A stretch of DNA of 64,000 nucleotides, taken from contig NC_092524.1 in NCBI RefSeq assembly GCF_037038585.1, positions 44,911,001 to 44,975,000 of the forward strand, in the 5' to 3' direction. The first letter of the stretch is position 1; each line of letters begins with the position of its first letter. The notes under the pieces are model-generated. The model ran no database searches, had not been told where the DNA came from, and was given only the letters and a program-made list of their open reading frames with translations. This document shows positions 1-12,040 of this stretch, piece by piece. Both the position numbers and the translations under genes were made by a program. The stretch comes from Patagioenas fasciata. Lineage: Eukaryota > Chordata > Aves > Columbiformes > Columbidae.

Positions 1-27
1 GGTGGGAAGTTCATCTACCAGTCTGAG

Positions 28-69
28 CCCATTATGAAGGACTACAAGCCCATTATGAAGGACTACAAG
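28..69 (+). repeat. 21-bp tandem duplication in an open frame
   Basis: Two perfect copies of a 21-base unit (28-48 and 49-69, unit beginning cccattatgaagg) lie head to tail. The frame starting at base 1 is open for 44 codons to a TAA at 133-135, so the duplication adds exactly seven codons (PIMKDYK twice). The protein string is not part of MIPOL1 as I know it and I do not recognise it. It may be a fragment of an exon, a pseudogene or a repeat that continues outside the window. Confidence 0.5.
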
Positions 70-2789
70 CTCACAAGCAGGAGCTTAATTAAATTATTTC
101 CTCTTATATCCAAACCCACTTCCACTGTTACTTAATCTTCCAGTGAAATCATAGAAATTGTTCCAGCTTGGGTGATATCACATCAGTTACTACAGGAAGG
201 CAAATCTACTGAAATACATCAAACCTATGTAGAAACAATTATTTTTAATGTAAAGTGGAGGATTTGATTATGGTTTATAGGAGAGACTTTTCTCTCTACA
301 AGCCCCAGATTACTCTTGCTTACAAGGGTGGAAACACCTCAGGGTGGGCAAACGTAACTGAGAGCTGCCCAGAGCCAGCAGGCCTGCATCAGGTTTTGTA
401 TAGTATTTGTGGAATCAAACTTGTGTTGTCTTTATTGTTTATGATATCAAGAGGAGTCTGCCAAAGTTATGCTTTGATGGGATGTACTTGGGAAACAACC
501 TGAGTAGTACCTCAGCATTTGCAATTTTACAAACTCACTGTGGACAGACTTGACCACAACATGCCTGAAAGAGGTGGGACTGGCTCCAAATAGGCAGCTG
601 AGAGGTTCAGACCTGGCCTTATAGGAAGGCTTGTTTGAAACATGTAGAAAGGTGCAGTGTGGTGGTTTCAGACTGATACTTTCAGAGTGTCTTAGTAACC
701 TCATTCTCTACAGATCCTTAAATGTGTATCGATCTGCTGGTGCTGCATTTCATGAGGAATCCTGTCTGTTTGTTTTGGGCAGGTTTGAAATACTATTTGG
801 TTTAGATAATAAATTTTTAACATTGTTTTTAAATATTCCTTAAGGGAGATTTAGAACAAAACAAAATCATCTAAAAACTAGGTCCTTTTTCCATCTCCTG
901 AAATACATCACAGCTGGATATGGTATAAGAAAACTGGTTATTTGTTACCAGTTGACATGGTCCAGAGCATGGATTGAGAAGCTGAAAGAGATGGGCTCTA
1001 TATCCAACAGTTTTAGGCTCTAATTCTGCAGGTATTTATGCCTGTGCATTTTTTTCTTTATGCACATGAGGAACCCAGTTCAGCTCAAGACCACTTATTC
1101 ATAAAATTAAACACGAAAAAAGTTTGTGGGTTTTTTCAATTTTCTTGATTGGTTGAGCTTCAGTAAGTCATTTTACTTCTCTGCACGCTGTTTTGCCACA
1201 TGCAAAATACACATAATGCAAAGTAGAGCTGCTGTCTGCCTTTTGAACACTTTACATAAAAGTTCTGCCTGTTCCTCCATGTTGTGAGCATTCAAAACAA
1301 ATATTTTCTTTTCAGAGGTACTGTTGCTCTCCAGGAGAAGGCGGGAAACAGTTCGGAGACAGAATAAGCCTGCCTGTGATTTATGGCACTCTAATGATAC
1401 CAAATGTCATTAGGAACGGGCAGGATTAGCACTCATTGGGAGTTAATAGGAAGTAATATTTTTTTCCCTCTTCAAATGAATAAATACTGTGACAAAATGC
1501 TTTCTATAGCAAAGCTATATTAGCGTAAGGTATAACTGCTAGCTTTTCCTAAGCAGATGACAGAGACTTCCAGGAAGTATTTGGCAAGAAAATCGAGGAC
1601 ACCTTTGCCTATTCATGTCAGCACAAACTTTGTGGAAACGCTGTCACTATAAGGAGTAGACTTTTATGTCAAGATTTCTCCTAAAAAAGAGACCAGCTGT
1701 GACTTTGAATGAGTGGAAACAGTAACTGTCAGTGCTAAAAGTAATTCAGGCTTATGGAAGGAGGTATATAAAAGTTCTTTCTTGCAGAAATGGAGCTGAT
1801 AAACTTTGCATAAAGTTGGCACATAAACTGTTGGACTCAAGCTGGAGTACTTAGGTGAAATTCTGTGATCTCATTAAGTAATCTGATGAGTATCATTTGT
1901 CCTTAAATATGACCATATATCCTCTATTGCAATTATTGTTACTTTTAAAACTCCTTAGTATTAGCCAAATGCTCAGATGTGAATGGTCTCTCCGGTAGTA
2001 AGAGTCCCTGCCTGGTCTGAATGATAAGTGTGTTGTAGATCTCAGTTTATTGAAATACAATGAGGTTGTAGCATAATTGTCTCAGTTTGTTTTTTTTTCT
2101 TTCTTATGAGCTGATGTCTTTTAGGCTATGAGTGTATGTTGTCCTGAGAAAGCATTTAAAAGCAAAGGAGCGATAACTTTCACAAGATGGCATTAAATCC
2201 AGCATAGGTGTAAAGTCCTGTTTCTGTATTATCCTGTACTGTGTGTCAATCTAGATCAATGCAAAGTAGGATGAAACACTGTCAAAATAGACCAACTATG
2301 TTTACCACTCACCTTTCCTTCTGCTAGTGATGGCACAAGGTGAATAGCAGTGGTGAGCTAGCTCATAATCTTCCAAACAGAAGGCAGAGAGCAAACAATT
2401 TGACAAGATTAGTTATTGTGGACCACAGATAAAGGCTTAATATTTTAGCCAAGGTCTGTGTAAGCCAGGTTTATTTTGAAATATGTCTACTGTCAGGAGC
2501 CCAACTGGCTGTATTTACTTCTAAGTTTAATCATATACAGAATTACTTTTTTGGGTTGAGAAGACGCTGAAAGGGATTTAATAGGAATGCTTGTTTTGTG
2601 ACAGTACTTTTCAGAGACAGAATGGTTTGCCCTGCCAAATTCAAGGCCTGTAAGTTTAATGGAACATACTTTTTGGGGTGACATTACAAACAGTGTTGGG
2701 CAGGCAGGAATTGGCAGCAGTGCCTGGAGTGGTTAGATTCAACACTGTGGTCTGCCACAGTTTAGAGCTTGCTGATGCTGCTAAATCAG

Positions 2790-2932
2790 TCTTTAAGACT
2801 TGTGTTTTAAGACCAGAAAGGACCATTAATACCAGTCAGTCCAGCCACCTGTCTAACACAGGGCACTGAATTTTACTCAGCAATTCCTGCATCATGTTCA
2901 AAACCACTGCTGAACTCCAGCATGTCATTTAG
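2790..2932 (-). mobile_element. Ancient CR1-like LINE 3' fragment
   Basis: The plus-strand text around 2808-2893 (aagaccagaaaggaccatta, then cacctgtctaacacagggca and agcaattcctgcatc) closely follows the 3' UTR of old CR1 elements best known from turtles and crocodilians, which would put the element on the minus strand. It is a short non-coding remnant with no reading frame. The limits are approximate because the flanks are too diverged to judge by eye. Confidence 0.6.
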
Positions 2933-2977
2933 AAAGATGCCCAGTCTCCAGTCCGAAAGATGCCCAGTCTCCAGTCC
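2932..2977. repeat. 23-bp tandem duplication
   Basis: Two perfect 23-base copies (2932-2954 and 2955-2977, unit beginning gaaagatgcccagtctcc), followed by a degraded third start (aaaagatgcag). The unit sits immediately next to the CR1-like remnant and probably arose by replication slippage. Confidence 0.85.
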
Positions 2978-3239
2978 AAAAGATGCAGAGGGAACTGTGT
3001 TAAGCAGAGAGAGGCAGCCTGGTGTATCTGAACCACGGGTAGTCTTTACCACCATGGTGATTTATGAAGGAATAGTTACAGACTGGTGTGTTCCTATTAA
3101 ATGCAACCAGTAATGTTTTTTAGTGAGTTGATCAAAAATTGTTGTTGTTCAAAAGGTAAGCTTTTGAGGTGGCAAAAATAATACCTGAACTGAGGAATCA
3201 GAATAATAAAAGATTCACTGAAGCACTCAGAGGTAAGAG

Positions 3240-3360
3240 GGTGATGCCTCTGTAGCATGGTAGATGGGCCACTCACTGCAAGGTCATACCTTTACATTCC
3301 AGGCTTCAATCCAGTGAATACTTAAGCATTTTATTCAGTCAGAGCAGCCTCAACATTTGA
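3240..3360 (+). repeat. Possible tRNA-derived SINE head or other ancient repeat piece
   Basis: A box-A-like string (tagcatggtagatggg, about 3254) is followed roughly 50 bases later by a box-B-like string (ggcttcaatcc, 3302-3312). This is the spacing of a polymerase III promoter in tRNA-derived SINEs. The next bases (cagtgaatacttaagcattt) also recall an old amniote repeat with cttaagca motifs. It is too diverged to name, and it could be chance. Confidence 0.3.
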
Positions 3361-6300
3361 AACTGAGAACAAGCCACCCCAGCACTCGGTGTTAGCACAG
3401 TGCTGCTCCCATGAGAGGGAATCAGCTGGAGTCCAGTTCCATGCAGATAACAGAGCTGAACCAGTTTCCTCCAACCTCTTGAGTAAATGATTCTGTCCAA
3501 GTGACTGGTTTCTGGGTGAGATTAGTATCATAGCAGCCTCCTCTGTGTCATTTGTTTCCTTGACTTCTACAGAAAAAGCCTGAAAATGAGTATTCCGTTT
3601 AGGATTTGATGAAATATATCCAAGAGGAAGACTGAAGGAAAGGAGATGAAAAGGACAGGAAAGGAGGTTGGTTTTTATCCTGAAATGAAATACAGTGAAT
3701 TTGTTTGTATGACCACTCACCCAACAGTCATTCACTGAGCTCTGCTGCTAAACTGCTTGTAAGGCTTATGTCCAATGCATTTTATTTACCTAATATATTT
3801 TCAAATGCTTGGTTTCTAAATGTGTTAGCAAAACACATTCCACAAAAAGCCAGAAATCACAAAAGTAAGGCCATCTTCGTAGCCTAAGCCTAATCTTATC
3901 TACTGGAAAGATAACCAAGGGTTATAGTTTAGGTTTATAAGCCTTTATATAGCATTTCAAAATCCAGGAGGGTTTTGTTTTTATCGCTTAACTCTTCCAT
4001 CTGCAGGTAGGAGCTATTGTTTTCAGCTAGTCTATATATTGCTTTGCAGATTAGGACATAGGCTACTTGAAGGATGCCCTTTTCTTTCAGTTGGATATCC
4101 ATTTTGGCTATATCTGGGGCACAGTGCCCTGGAAGATCACTCTGTGATGGTGCAACTGTCATATTCAGAACTCATGAATAAAGGCCACTACTCTCCTTTG
4201 GGGTGAGTTCCTTTGGCCAGAGATGGAGCGGTGTGGGAGGGTGTACTGATCTACGTGGATTTGCACAGTTGCAGAGTTTTTACTAATCCCAAGCTACAGG
4301 TTAGAGATAGATTTCTTCAGCAGAACATGTGAAAGAGGAGAGCAAGCCAAAAATGTACGTAGAAGTCAGCAGTAGAGACAAGTATATAACATTTTTGTAA
4401 CTATACATCCAGCTTGTGGACACCTGGAAAAAAACTTCTGTCACAAAGGTTTTAAGTTTGCTTTATGGAGACTGATTCTAAATTCAAAACAATTTATACT
4501 CAAGGGAGTAAAGGTCTGTAAGGCTTTGCTAAAAATCAAAGCAGATTGTCAAACAGTTCAGGAGCTATGTAAGGATTCTCCATATAACAACATACACTCC
4601 ATACAGGCATTTTGTCAGATGTATGCATAGATGATAAGTGAACACGATTCGAAATAACTGGAGGAGAAGTTGAGAACGATTGAGAATTTTTCTTGGGGAA
4701 GACATATCTAGCAGCGCTCTTGTTTAGGTAGCCTTCCTCTGAAGATGAGGACCTGCTTAAAGCTTAGCAACACTTTGAAAAGCACATATTCAAACTGATT
4801 ATATCATAGCAGCAAGTCTCTCAAGGAAATATTTTTTATTGTAATAAAACACAGAGTCACCTGATTAATTCCAAACTTGTATTGAGGAAGCATTAAGCCA
4901 CTGCAGTTCAAGATTCTTCGCAGTGATGTGTCTTTTGCTAACTTACAAATAATGATGGACCAGATGCCCCTTTCCTAATTTGTGGGTTTTTTTATTTTTC
5001 CATTTCACGGAAGCACCGAGATGAGCATTGCATAAACAGGTGGTATAGATAAATAATATTATTTGGTCCTATCTTTGTGCTCTTCATGGATGCAAATTCC
5101 ACCTATGCCAAAAAACACAGGACCTTCTGACTTCGGCTATGTGCAAATCAATGTAAGTAAAACAAAAGTTGTACCTATCCATCTGAACACATAGATTTTT
5201 CCAGTATTTTGTATGCCATTTTGTACTCATTTTGCATGCACACGTCGAGTAATTGTGTAGAAAATGCTGAAGTGGCATTTGCTAAGAGAATTTATTTGTT
5301 TAGGGACAGATTTTCTACAGTTACTTAAGTACCAAGAAATAGCAACAGTCACCTACTGGACTTCCGAAATCTCTAAGCAAGAAATTGAAATGTGAAAATG
5401 AGGAGTGTGACCTGAAGAGTATTGACTGAACATTCCTAAGGGTCTGTCTTTCCTTGCACATTTGGACCTTTAGCACTGCAGCAGAGTTGCCCACCATATC
5501 ATTCTTCTGTCTGACCTAGAACATCAGCTGAAATACTTTCTTCTTAAATTACTCGTTTGGTTGCTTCATGAGATGCAAATTCAGTGAGAATACATACTCA
5601 CATCTCAGGACAAGATAGTTTCATATTGTGCACTTTATTTATACTATGAAGAGTGTTTCCTTCACAAGCAGAAAGACAAATGTCATTTGTTAAATCTGTG
5701 TCTTAGTATACAGTCACATATCGTCAGTATTGCTTTCAGTTAGGTAAAATATGGTGAGATTATACTGGCAGATACGTCATGATGGCACAAAGTAATAAAA
5801 GTTGCTTTCTTCAGGTCGGTGTCTTTCATATTTTGAATAAAACTCTGTGAACACTGAGACTTATAGGGTAGTTCCTAGCATCCTAGCATTTGTTTGTTTG
5901 GATATTTTAGTTGTCTTTGACTTTGTGGTGTAAGAGCATTCCATCAGTTCACAGCAGATTAAAGCGCTCAGCTTCCACAAGGAGCTGCCTACAGCATCCC
6001 ACTGGACTGAGTACAGATCCTTATTGACAAGGGGCAGTTCTGCCACCCTCACCGCTTGCAGGTAGTACCCCACTGACGCAAACAGCCTTGTTGGCTGCCT
6101 TTTGTTACTCACAAAGATAAGTGTTGCTTAGTGTGAGTCGGGATGGCAGAGTTGGGCCCTTGTGGTGAACAAAGAGTCCAGGATTATCGTTCCGAAAAGC
6201 CCCCTGAGGCCTGTATCAAGAGTTATTAACCACTGATTCAGCTCACAGCATTATTTTGTAGGCTTAAGTAGGATTTCAGTGGTATATTGGGTCTTGTGTC

Positions 6301-8853
6301 TGTGTAGGGGTGAATTTTGCCCTCTGTTATTTTATCTTATAAATAGCTGTTACAATTTCTCTTTTACTTCATTGTTTAAATATCTTTCAAAGATATAGTT
6401 TCTTAATCCCCTGCAGCTTTTTTTTTTCCTCTTTCTTCTAATAAAGAATAAACAAATTTGCAAATCCACACGTGACTGAAACAATAGGCAAAAAAACCCT
6501 GCATGGTTTGTATTTGGTGCAGGATAGCTCATTTTGATGATTTCAGTCATCATTCATTTGAAAAGCAGAAGCTATGATTGTTAAGCCTCATTATTTTCAA
6601 TGAAGCCTGACAGTTTCAAGGTTAAACAGAAGACAGCTACTTTCATCCCAGTGGTATTTATCTTCAAACAGGGGCAGCTCTTCGCTAACGTCTGCTGCGG
6701 TGTGCAGTGTCATTGCTTGGTCACAGAGTGGTGCACATCTAAGCCCAATTGCAGGACAGTGGGTAGGCAGTTACTTCCAACCTAAGTCTCCCCAAATTAA
6801 ACCTCAACTATTGAAGTAATTTTTCTCCTGCTTGTATAAACCATGCAGTATTTCTTTTTAACTGAACAGTGATTTAAATAAGCCATGATCTCAGATTTTT
6901 CTGTTGTCTCCCAGAAAACAATTTGTAGCCCAAACCTTCCGTTTGTCCAGACAGTTTGAAATGTTTCTCCTGTGCTTTATGTCTCTGAAGCACACCAGAG
7001 AGGGTGCTAGTGTGGGAGAGAGGGAGACCTCCAGTGATAATTAAAATGGTTGAGAAAGCTGAAATTCTTCTGAACATACCTGCTGTTAAAAGTAGGAGTG
7101 ATCTGCCATTGCTTTCTGAAATGGTGTGTGGACTAACAACTGATTGAACAGGGAAACTTCTCAGTAAGAAAGGCTGAGGAAGCTATGACCTATCAGTAAC
7201 TGAGTTAAAACTCTTGAAACTCAGAAAACATTGGTTTATCCACTGTGAGAAAGCTTTCAGGAGCAAATATGTTGTGAAAGCCCTGACTTTATGCTTGCAT
7301 GCACTGGCTGCACTGAGTTATGCCTGTCTGGATGCTTCCTCCATAAAGACAGCAGATGTATGTTACAAAAACTGGAAAAATGCAATATTTAGTTACAAAG
7401 AAAAAGCAATGCATGGAAAACTGAAGGAAGAGGAGTGGCTAAGCAGTAGTTTTTCAACCATACTTTCACTCCTCGCGTGCCTGTGGAACAGCTAGAACCT
7501 GCTGAACTTTCCACATACATTTCCTGGTGTCTAATAACTACCTTAGGGTGGTGAATTCTTAATCTTGTTTCAGGAATTAAGTCACTTGGTGAGTACAATG
7601 AAAGGTGTAGCTTCATGGTGCCTGGTGGTTCCTGGAAAACAAGAGTGTTTCAATACGTACCATGTGTGTTAGTCATGACTTGTGGCAATAAAGCCAAGAT
7701 GTGTTAACTAGTTTTCCTGCACTGAAGTTACTAATGAGATAAAATTCATTTTACAGTTTCAATAAAGCAGTTTTATTTTTATTTCCTATCTGCATTCCTT
7801 ATGTGGTATAATATATTAAAAAAAAAATACTGTCTTTTCAGGTAAGAGAAAAAGTCAGCTTTGCAACAGTGAACACAACTATTTGAACCTCCAACTATCT
7901 TTATCTGTTATGGAAGTTGTAGGTATAATATACTGGACATGACACTGAAAGTGTTTTACACATAGTGTCTGCTTTTATATAATTAGTTTATTTATGGGAG
8001 AGCTTTCATTGAAGAATTCCGTAAAATTCAGATAAATTGAAGAAATAACTTGAATGCATGATTACTGGAGTGCTGAAGATAAATGTGTGAAAATGGAAAA
8101 CTCTAAACAAATTTAGCCCTTTGTGTTTGCCTACATACTTTAACAAAAGGAAGGAACAAATTAAGCCAGTGAGATGCTGGATGTGCTTATAGCCTGTGCC
8201 TTAAAACTAAGAGGGGATTAAACAGCTCTTTGTCCTACTTATTTAGGCTGTTAAGTTTTCTGTAGTTGTGTTGACATAATAATCATATGGGCTACCTTCA
8301 AAATACTAACATCTTCATCCTCAGAAACCTGGCTTATTGAGTATTTTTTTTTAATTTGGCATAAAACACATGGGGTTTTAGGCATAAATTTATAAACTGG
8401 ACAATAAAAGTTCTGTTGGCTAATGGGCAGGGTATTTTTAAGGGGAAAAAACAGCTATTACATTTAACAAGAGCCATAGACCACTCATATTTTTAAGTGC
8501 AAGAATTGAATGTCCTGCTTACACCAAAGCCTGTATGTGACAAAGGACTGCTGCACAGGGTTTTGTGTTAATGCCTTACCAGGACCTCAGATACTACGTA
8601 TACTACAAAAGAAAAGTGCATTGATATATACCACTGACTGCAAATTGGTTGGGTTATAAGTTAAAAAGTTTTCTGTAAGTTGTCTGCATTTTCCCTTAAT
8701 GTCTGTCTCTTACAGTAGTGCTTTGTTTCTGAGCGTGACCACCACCAGGACAGCTTGGTTCAGTGCAAACACTGTCTCTTTCAGCCAGAACATTCCTAAC
8801 GTTAGCTTCCTTTTTTTTTTTCTCTCCTCTCCCTCTCCCCTGCCCCCTCTCAG

Positions 8854-8920
8854 GTTGGAAAGGCTGGTGGACGTCCTGAGGAAGAAGGTTGGAGCAGGGA
8901 CCATTAGGACCGTGATCTGA
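8854..8920 (+). CDS. MIPOL1: MIPOL1 (mirror-image polydactyly gene 1 protein), last coding exon
   Basis: The exon follows a strong polypyrimidine tract and cag acceptor at 8851-8853. Its first base completes a codon begun in the previous exon (phase 2). It then reads LERLVDVLRKKV followed by GAGTIRTVI and a TGA at 8918-8920. Human MIPOL1 ends LERLVDVLRKKV-GTGTMRTVI, so the family call is secure. The protein is a largely coiled-coil protein of about 440 residues, and only the last 21 residues are here. Its function is poorly defined. It is known from a translocation in a patient with mirror-image polydactyly, and its gene lies beside FOXA1 in mammals in the same relative orientation. A weak upstream ATG frame through this stretch (8699-8920) is intron read-through. 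Confidence 0.95.
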
Positions 8921-9130
8921 TTGAAAGCTCTAGTCTAAGGAAGCATTCACATCTGGTGACCAGGCTGCTTCATTCAGCACTATGTAAACACTAAAGCCTT
9001 AACTTAGCAAACAGTTGTTAGAAGTGGGACACTCCAGCGACATTCCAAGCCGAGATAAAATCAAATCATAAATGTTTAACTACTTTGCTGCTGAGTTCTG
9101 TGATTTGTTTAAATGTTTCACTGCAAACAT
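8921..9130 (+). other. MIPOL1: MIPOL1 3' UTR, probable short form
   Basis: The sequence after the stop codon has no AATAAA in the first several hundred bases that I can see. The best weak candidate is a CATAAA variant at 9067-9072, followed by a T/G-rich stretch (tctgtgatttgtttaaatg) within 40 bases. The 3' limit is a guess. Confidence 0.35.
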
Positions 9131-10847
9131 GTATTTGTTTTCAAGCAGATGCATTGTGTACTGTGAAAAATGATGTAGATGCTTATTTTAACAGTCTGTC
9201 CTCTTGGGTGTTACTAGACTATAGTCTGCTGCAAGGCACAACTTGATCATGTTTTCGAGTGCTGCAGGCTTCAGGTGCAAAATCCTGCAAAGCAGTTTCA
9301 AATTTAAATGCCTTATGTTATTTGGGAGACTGCAAATAGCCCAGTATTTATATGTTAGATATATTAATTGATAAAGTAGATTCACATTCAATAGATATGT
9401 CTGGCTAGTATATTGGAGACTTTTTTCCTCCTTACTCATAGGCCATTGAATTGCAGCTAGTAACTATGGCTACATCTAAGAGAAGGAGATGTAGAGTTTT
9501 ATACAACAGTTGAATAGTTTCTGCTAGTACCTGGCATTTTCAACATACAATAAGAAGAAATGTACTGTTAGGTTGCACTGGAGGAACAGCTTTATAAATT
9601 CCTGTGTGAAAGCCTTGTGACATTGTACAGTATCCCAGACAGTGGGGAAGGTTTCCTCGGTTGTTTTTAGTCACTCCTCTGTCCTTTCCTATGATGGGAA
9701 ATCTCTCAAATACTCAGAAACCACCTTATAGAGTCAAAACCTGTCATTTCAGTGTGAGTCCCTCACCTTTTTTCTACAAGACTTTTTGCCTGCTTCTTCT
9801 AGACCTCTGATTGCTCTGCTATGCAGGTGTACCATCTGGGCTGGGTTTGGGCCAGATTGCCAGCCCTCTGCTTTGTGTGCTCCTGTGATGCTTTGGGACT
9901 GAACTCAAAGGCTGAAGGACAGACTTCTACAGAAAGAGGAGGAACTGAGGGATGGGGAGGAAAAGTTGGGGTATACAGATGTTACAGACTTTACAGATGC
10001 AGGAGAGTTGGACTTAGGGTTAAATTTGTGACCTAAACATTTCTCTATATTTGGTATGTCTTTGTCACATGGCCAAAGGGGAGCAGAAGGATCAGCTCAG
10101 TGCTCATAGAAACCTGCTCTTGAAGGCAGCTGTAATCTCTAAGCAGCCCAAATACAGTAATGAATCTCAGGAGCAAAGTGGGCTTTAAGCCACCCCAAGG
10201 ACCAGCCAGCTTACGCAGGGTAGATGTATCTCCTCAGGCTTCCACTTGCTGACTCTGCTTCGTCTTTAATGTTGTTATGCTGTCTTCTCTCTTAATGTTT
10301 GCTTGTAACGATGTAAGTATAGGGCAGTCTAGCAGAAGAATGCAAAATTCTAATTTTGGGTAGGGGAAGACATTTCAATGGCTGTTTTTCCTTTCAAGCA
10401 CTTTCATGTTAAACCTTCATCATCTGTAGACCTAAGCTCCTCCTAGTTTCAGTTGACCCAACCTAACGTCTTGCAGGGAAAAGAGCAGCATTCCTCCAAG
10501 CCAAATTTACCCAAGTCACTTCTATAAGCTTCTGAAGTGCTCCTTTTGGACCTTTGGTGAATCCTAGGATAAAGTGTGAATCAGGAGTCTCTCCCCAGGA
10601 CTTTCTCAGTAGGAAGAAAGTTTAATGCTTCCAGACCAGAGGACTGTCACCCCTCAGCTCCCTGCCCCTTCACCATCTCCCATGTATTGTTCTCCAGTGC
10701 TTGAGCAACTCAACTGCTCTTTTTCTTACTGTCCTCTTTGAGCATTACTACACTAAGTGAAAGATAAAGTCTCCTGAGCTGTCAGTACTGTTGAACCAAT
10801 TCTGCTCCAAGGAAATGGTGAGGAAGGAATGAAGATAAAAATGTAAG
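9131..10847. other. Intergenic, nothing recognised
   Basis: Unique-looking AT-rich sequence downstream of MIPOL1. The open frames here are short and start on non-ATG codons or lack any protein-like composition. I see no RNA gene, promoter or repeat that I can name. Confidence 0.6.
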
Positions 10848-12040
10848 GACTACCATACTGTGCTAGACCAAAGGTCCAACTAGCCCAAAGACTGCCTTGG
10901 GCAATGACTAGTAATAGGTGACTAGGAAAGGGTACAAAATCAGGACAGCACTAGTGACCTTTCTCCCGAATGGTCTCCTAGCAATTTATTTAGGGGCTTT
11001 CTGAGCTAGAGGTGATGTCTTTGTATTTAGCAGCACTTTTTCCATGACTTCTATTTGAATCCGTTTAAACTTTTAGTATATACCTCTTCCTGTCATGAGA
11101 ACTACTGCAGTTTGTGGTGCATTGAGTGAAAAAACATTTCCTTTTCTTTGTTATGAACCAGCTCTACTCATTTGCTGTCACCTAGTTTTCATATTAGAGA
11201 AACAGTGAACAACCATTCCCTGTTCATGTTTTTTTCCATGTCTCTTGTGATTTTATGTATTTGGCATCCTTCTCTCACCATCTCTTTTCCAGAGAGAACC
11301 CCTGATCTTTTGTAAAGAGCTGTCTTGTTTGTTTAATTTGCCTTGTCATGCTAGCTATTTTTTTTTCAGTTCTGCAGTGCTCTTACTGAGATACAACCAG
11401 ATACGTCCCTGGTATTAAAGACAGAGACAAATTGTGACTTTGCCAGTTTTCACAATTATGTTGTCTGTTTTATTCTCTGTGCTATTTGTAATCATTTTTA
11501 GCATTGGATTTGCTTTATGACAGCTGATGTCATGATAATAACAACAACTATAGATCTTACTCCTCCATTGCAATATTCATCTCAGAGTTCATCATAGGGT
11601 ATAGGAAGTCAGAACTGTTTTCTAAATGCATAACTTTACATTTATGGGTACTGAATGTTATCTGTTGCTTTTACCATTCATTCCCTGGTGACCATGAGCT
11701 CCTATTCTTATCACTTCCCGGAGCTCATCTTTACTGCTCACGGTAGCATAGTATCATCAGCATCTCCATGCTGAATGTGGTCATATGAAATGCCACCATG
11801 TCCAAATTAACCCCCTTTTCAAGGTGATTTCTTAGTTAAGTTGAGCAGCATGGGGTCTGGTGCAAAGGTCCCTGTAGGACAGTAAGGTAGGTTTCCTTCT
11901 CTGTGAAAATGATACATTTGTTCTTATCCATGGTTTTAATCTAACTTGAACTACTTATTTTTCCATGTAAAGATCTTGCCTCTTACTCCTTGGCAGCTTT
12001 GATGAGGAAGCTTGTTTACTGCTTTGGAAATGCAAGTTTA
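10848..12040 (-). mobile_element. Ancient, highly diverged CR1 LINE fragment
   Basis: Several blocks in the right order match old CR1 elements of amniotes read on the complementary strand. These are ctagaccaaaggtccaacta near 10863, the tatttgcatt-type block near 11010-11110, cataactttacatttatggg near 11630, agcagcatggggtctggtgc near 11845 and ggtccctgtaggacag near 11865. The element therefore lies on the minus strand, about 1.2 kb, covering the 3' UTR and the end of ORF2. Its frames are destroyed. Divergence is far greater than in the CR1 copy at 14.05 kb, so it is probably an insertion from before the radiation of birds. Confidence 0.7.

Larger units (their letters stand above)
1..8853 (+). 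other. MIPOL1: MIPOL1 last intron (3' part)
   Basis: This is everything upstream of the last MIPOL1 coding exon. It is AT-rich, non-coding in appearance and broken by short homopolymers. I looked for the preceding MIPOL1 coiled-coil exons, expecting Gln/Glu/Leu-rich codons in the known C-terminal half, and found none, so the upstream exons should lie before base 1. Apart from the relics listed separately (21-bp duplication at 28-69, CR1 relic near 2.8 kb, SINE-like piece near 3.25 kb) I see nothing functional. The pyrimidine-rich tract at about 8808-8850 ending in cag at 8851-8853 is the acceptor. Confidence 0.7.

Noticed and set aside
3240-3330. A functional tRNA gene
   Set aside because: Only loose box A/B similarity. 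No cloverleaf with acceptor and anticodon stems can be drawn.
3331-3735. 134-codon minus-strand frame
   Set aside because: Overlaps the SINE-like piece, and its translation has no family resemblance or conserved motif. No splice context.
7214-7495. 93-codon plus-strand frame as a possible MIPOL1 exon
   Set aside because: Its Cys/Leu/Ala-rich text does not match the coiled-coil C-terminal half of MIPOL1, and it lacks a convincing acceptor.
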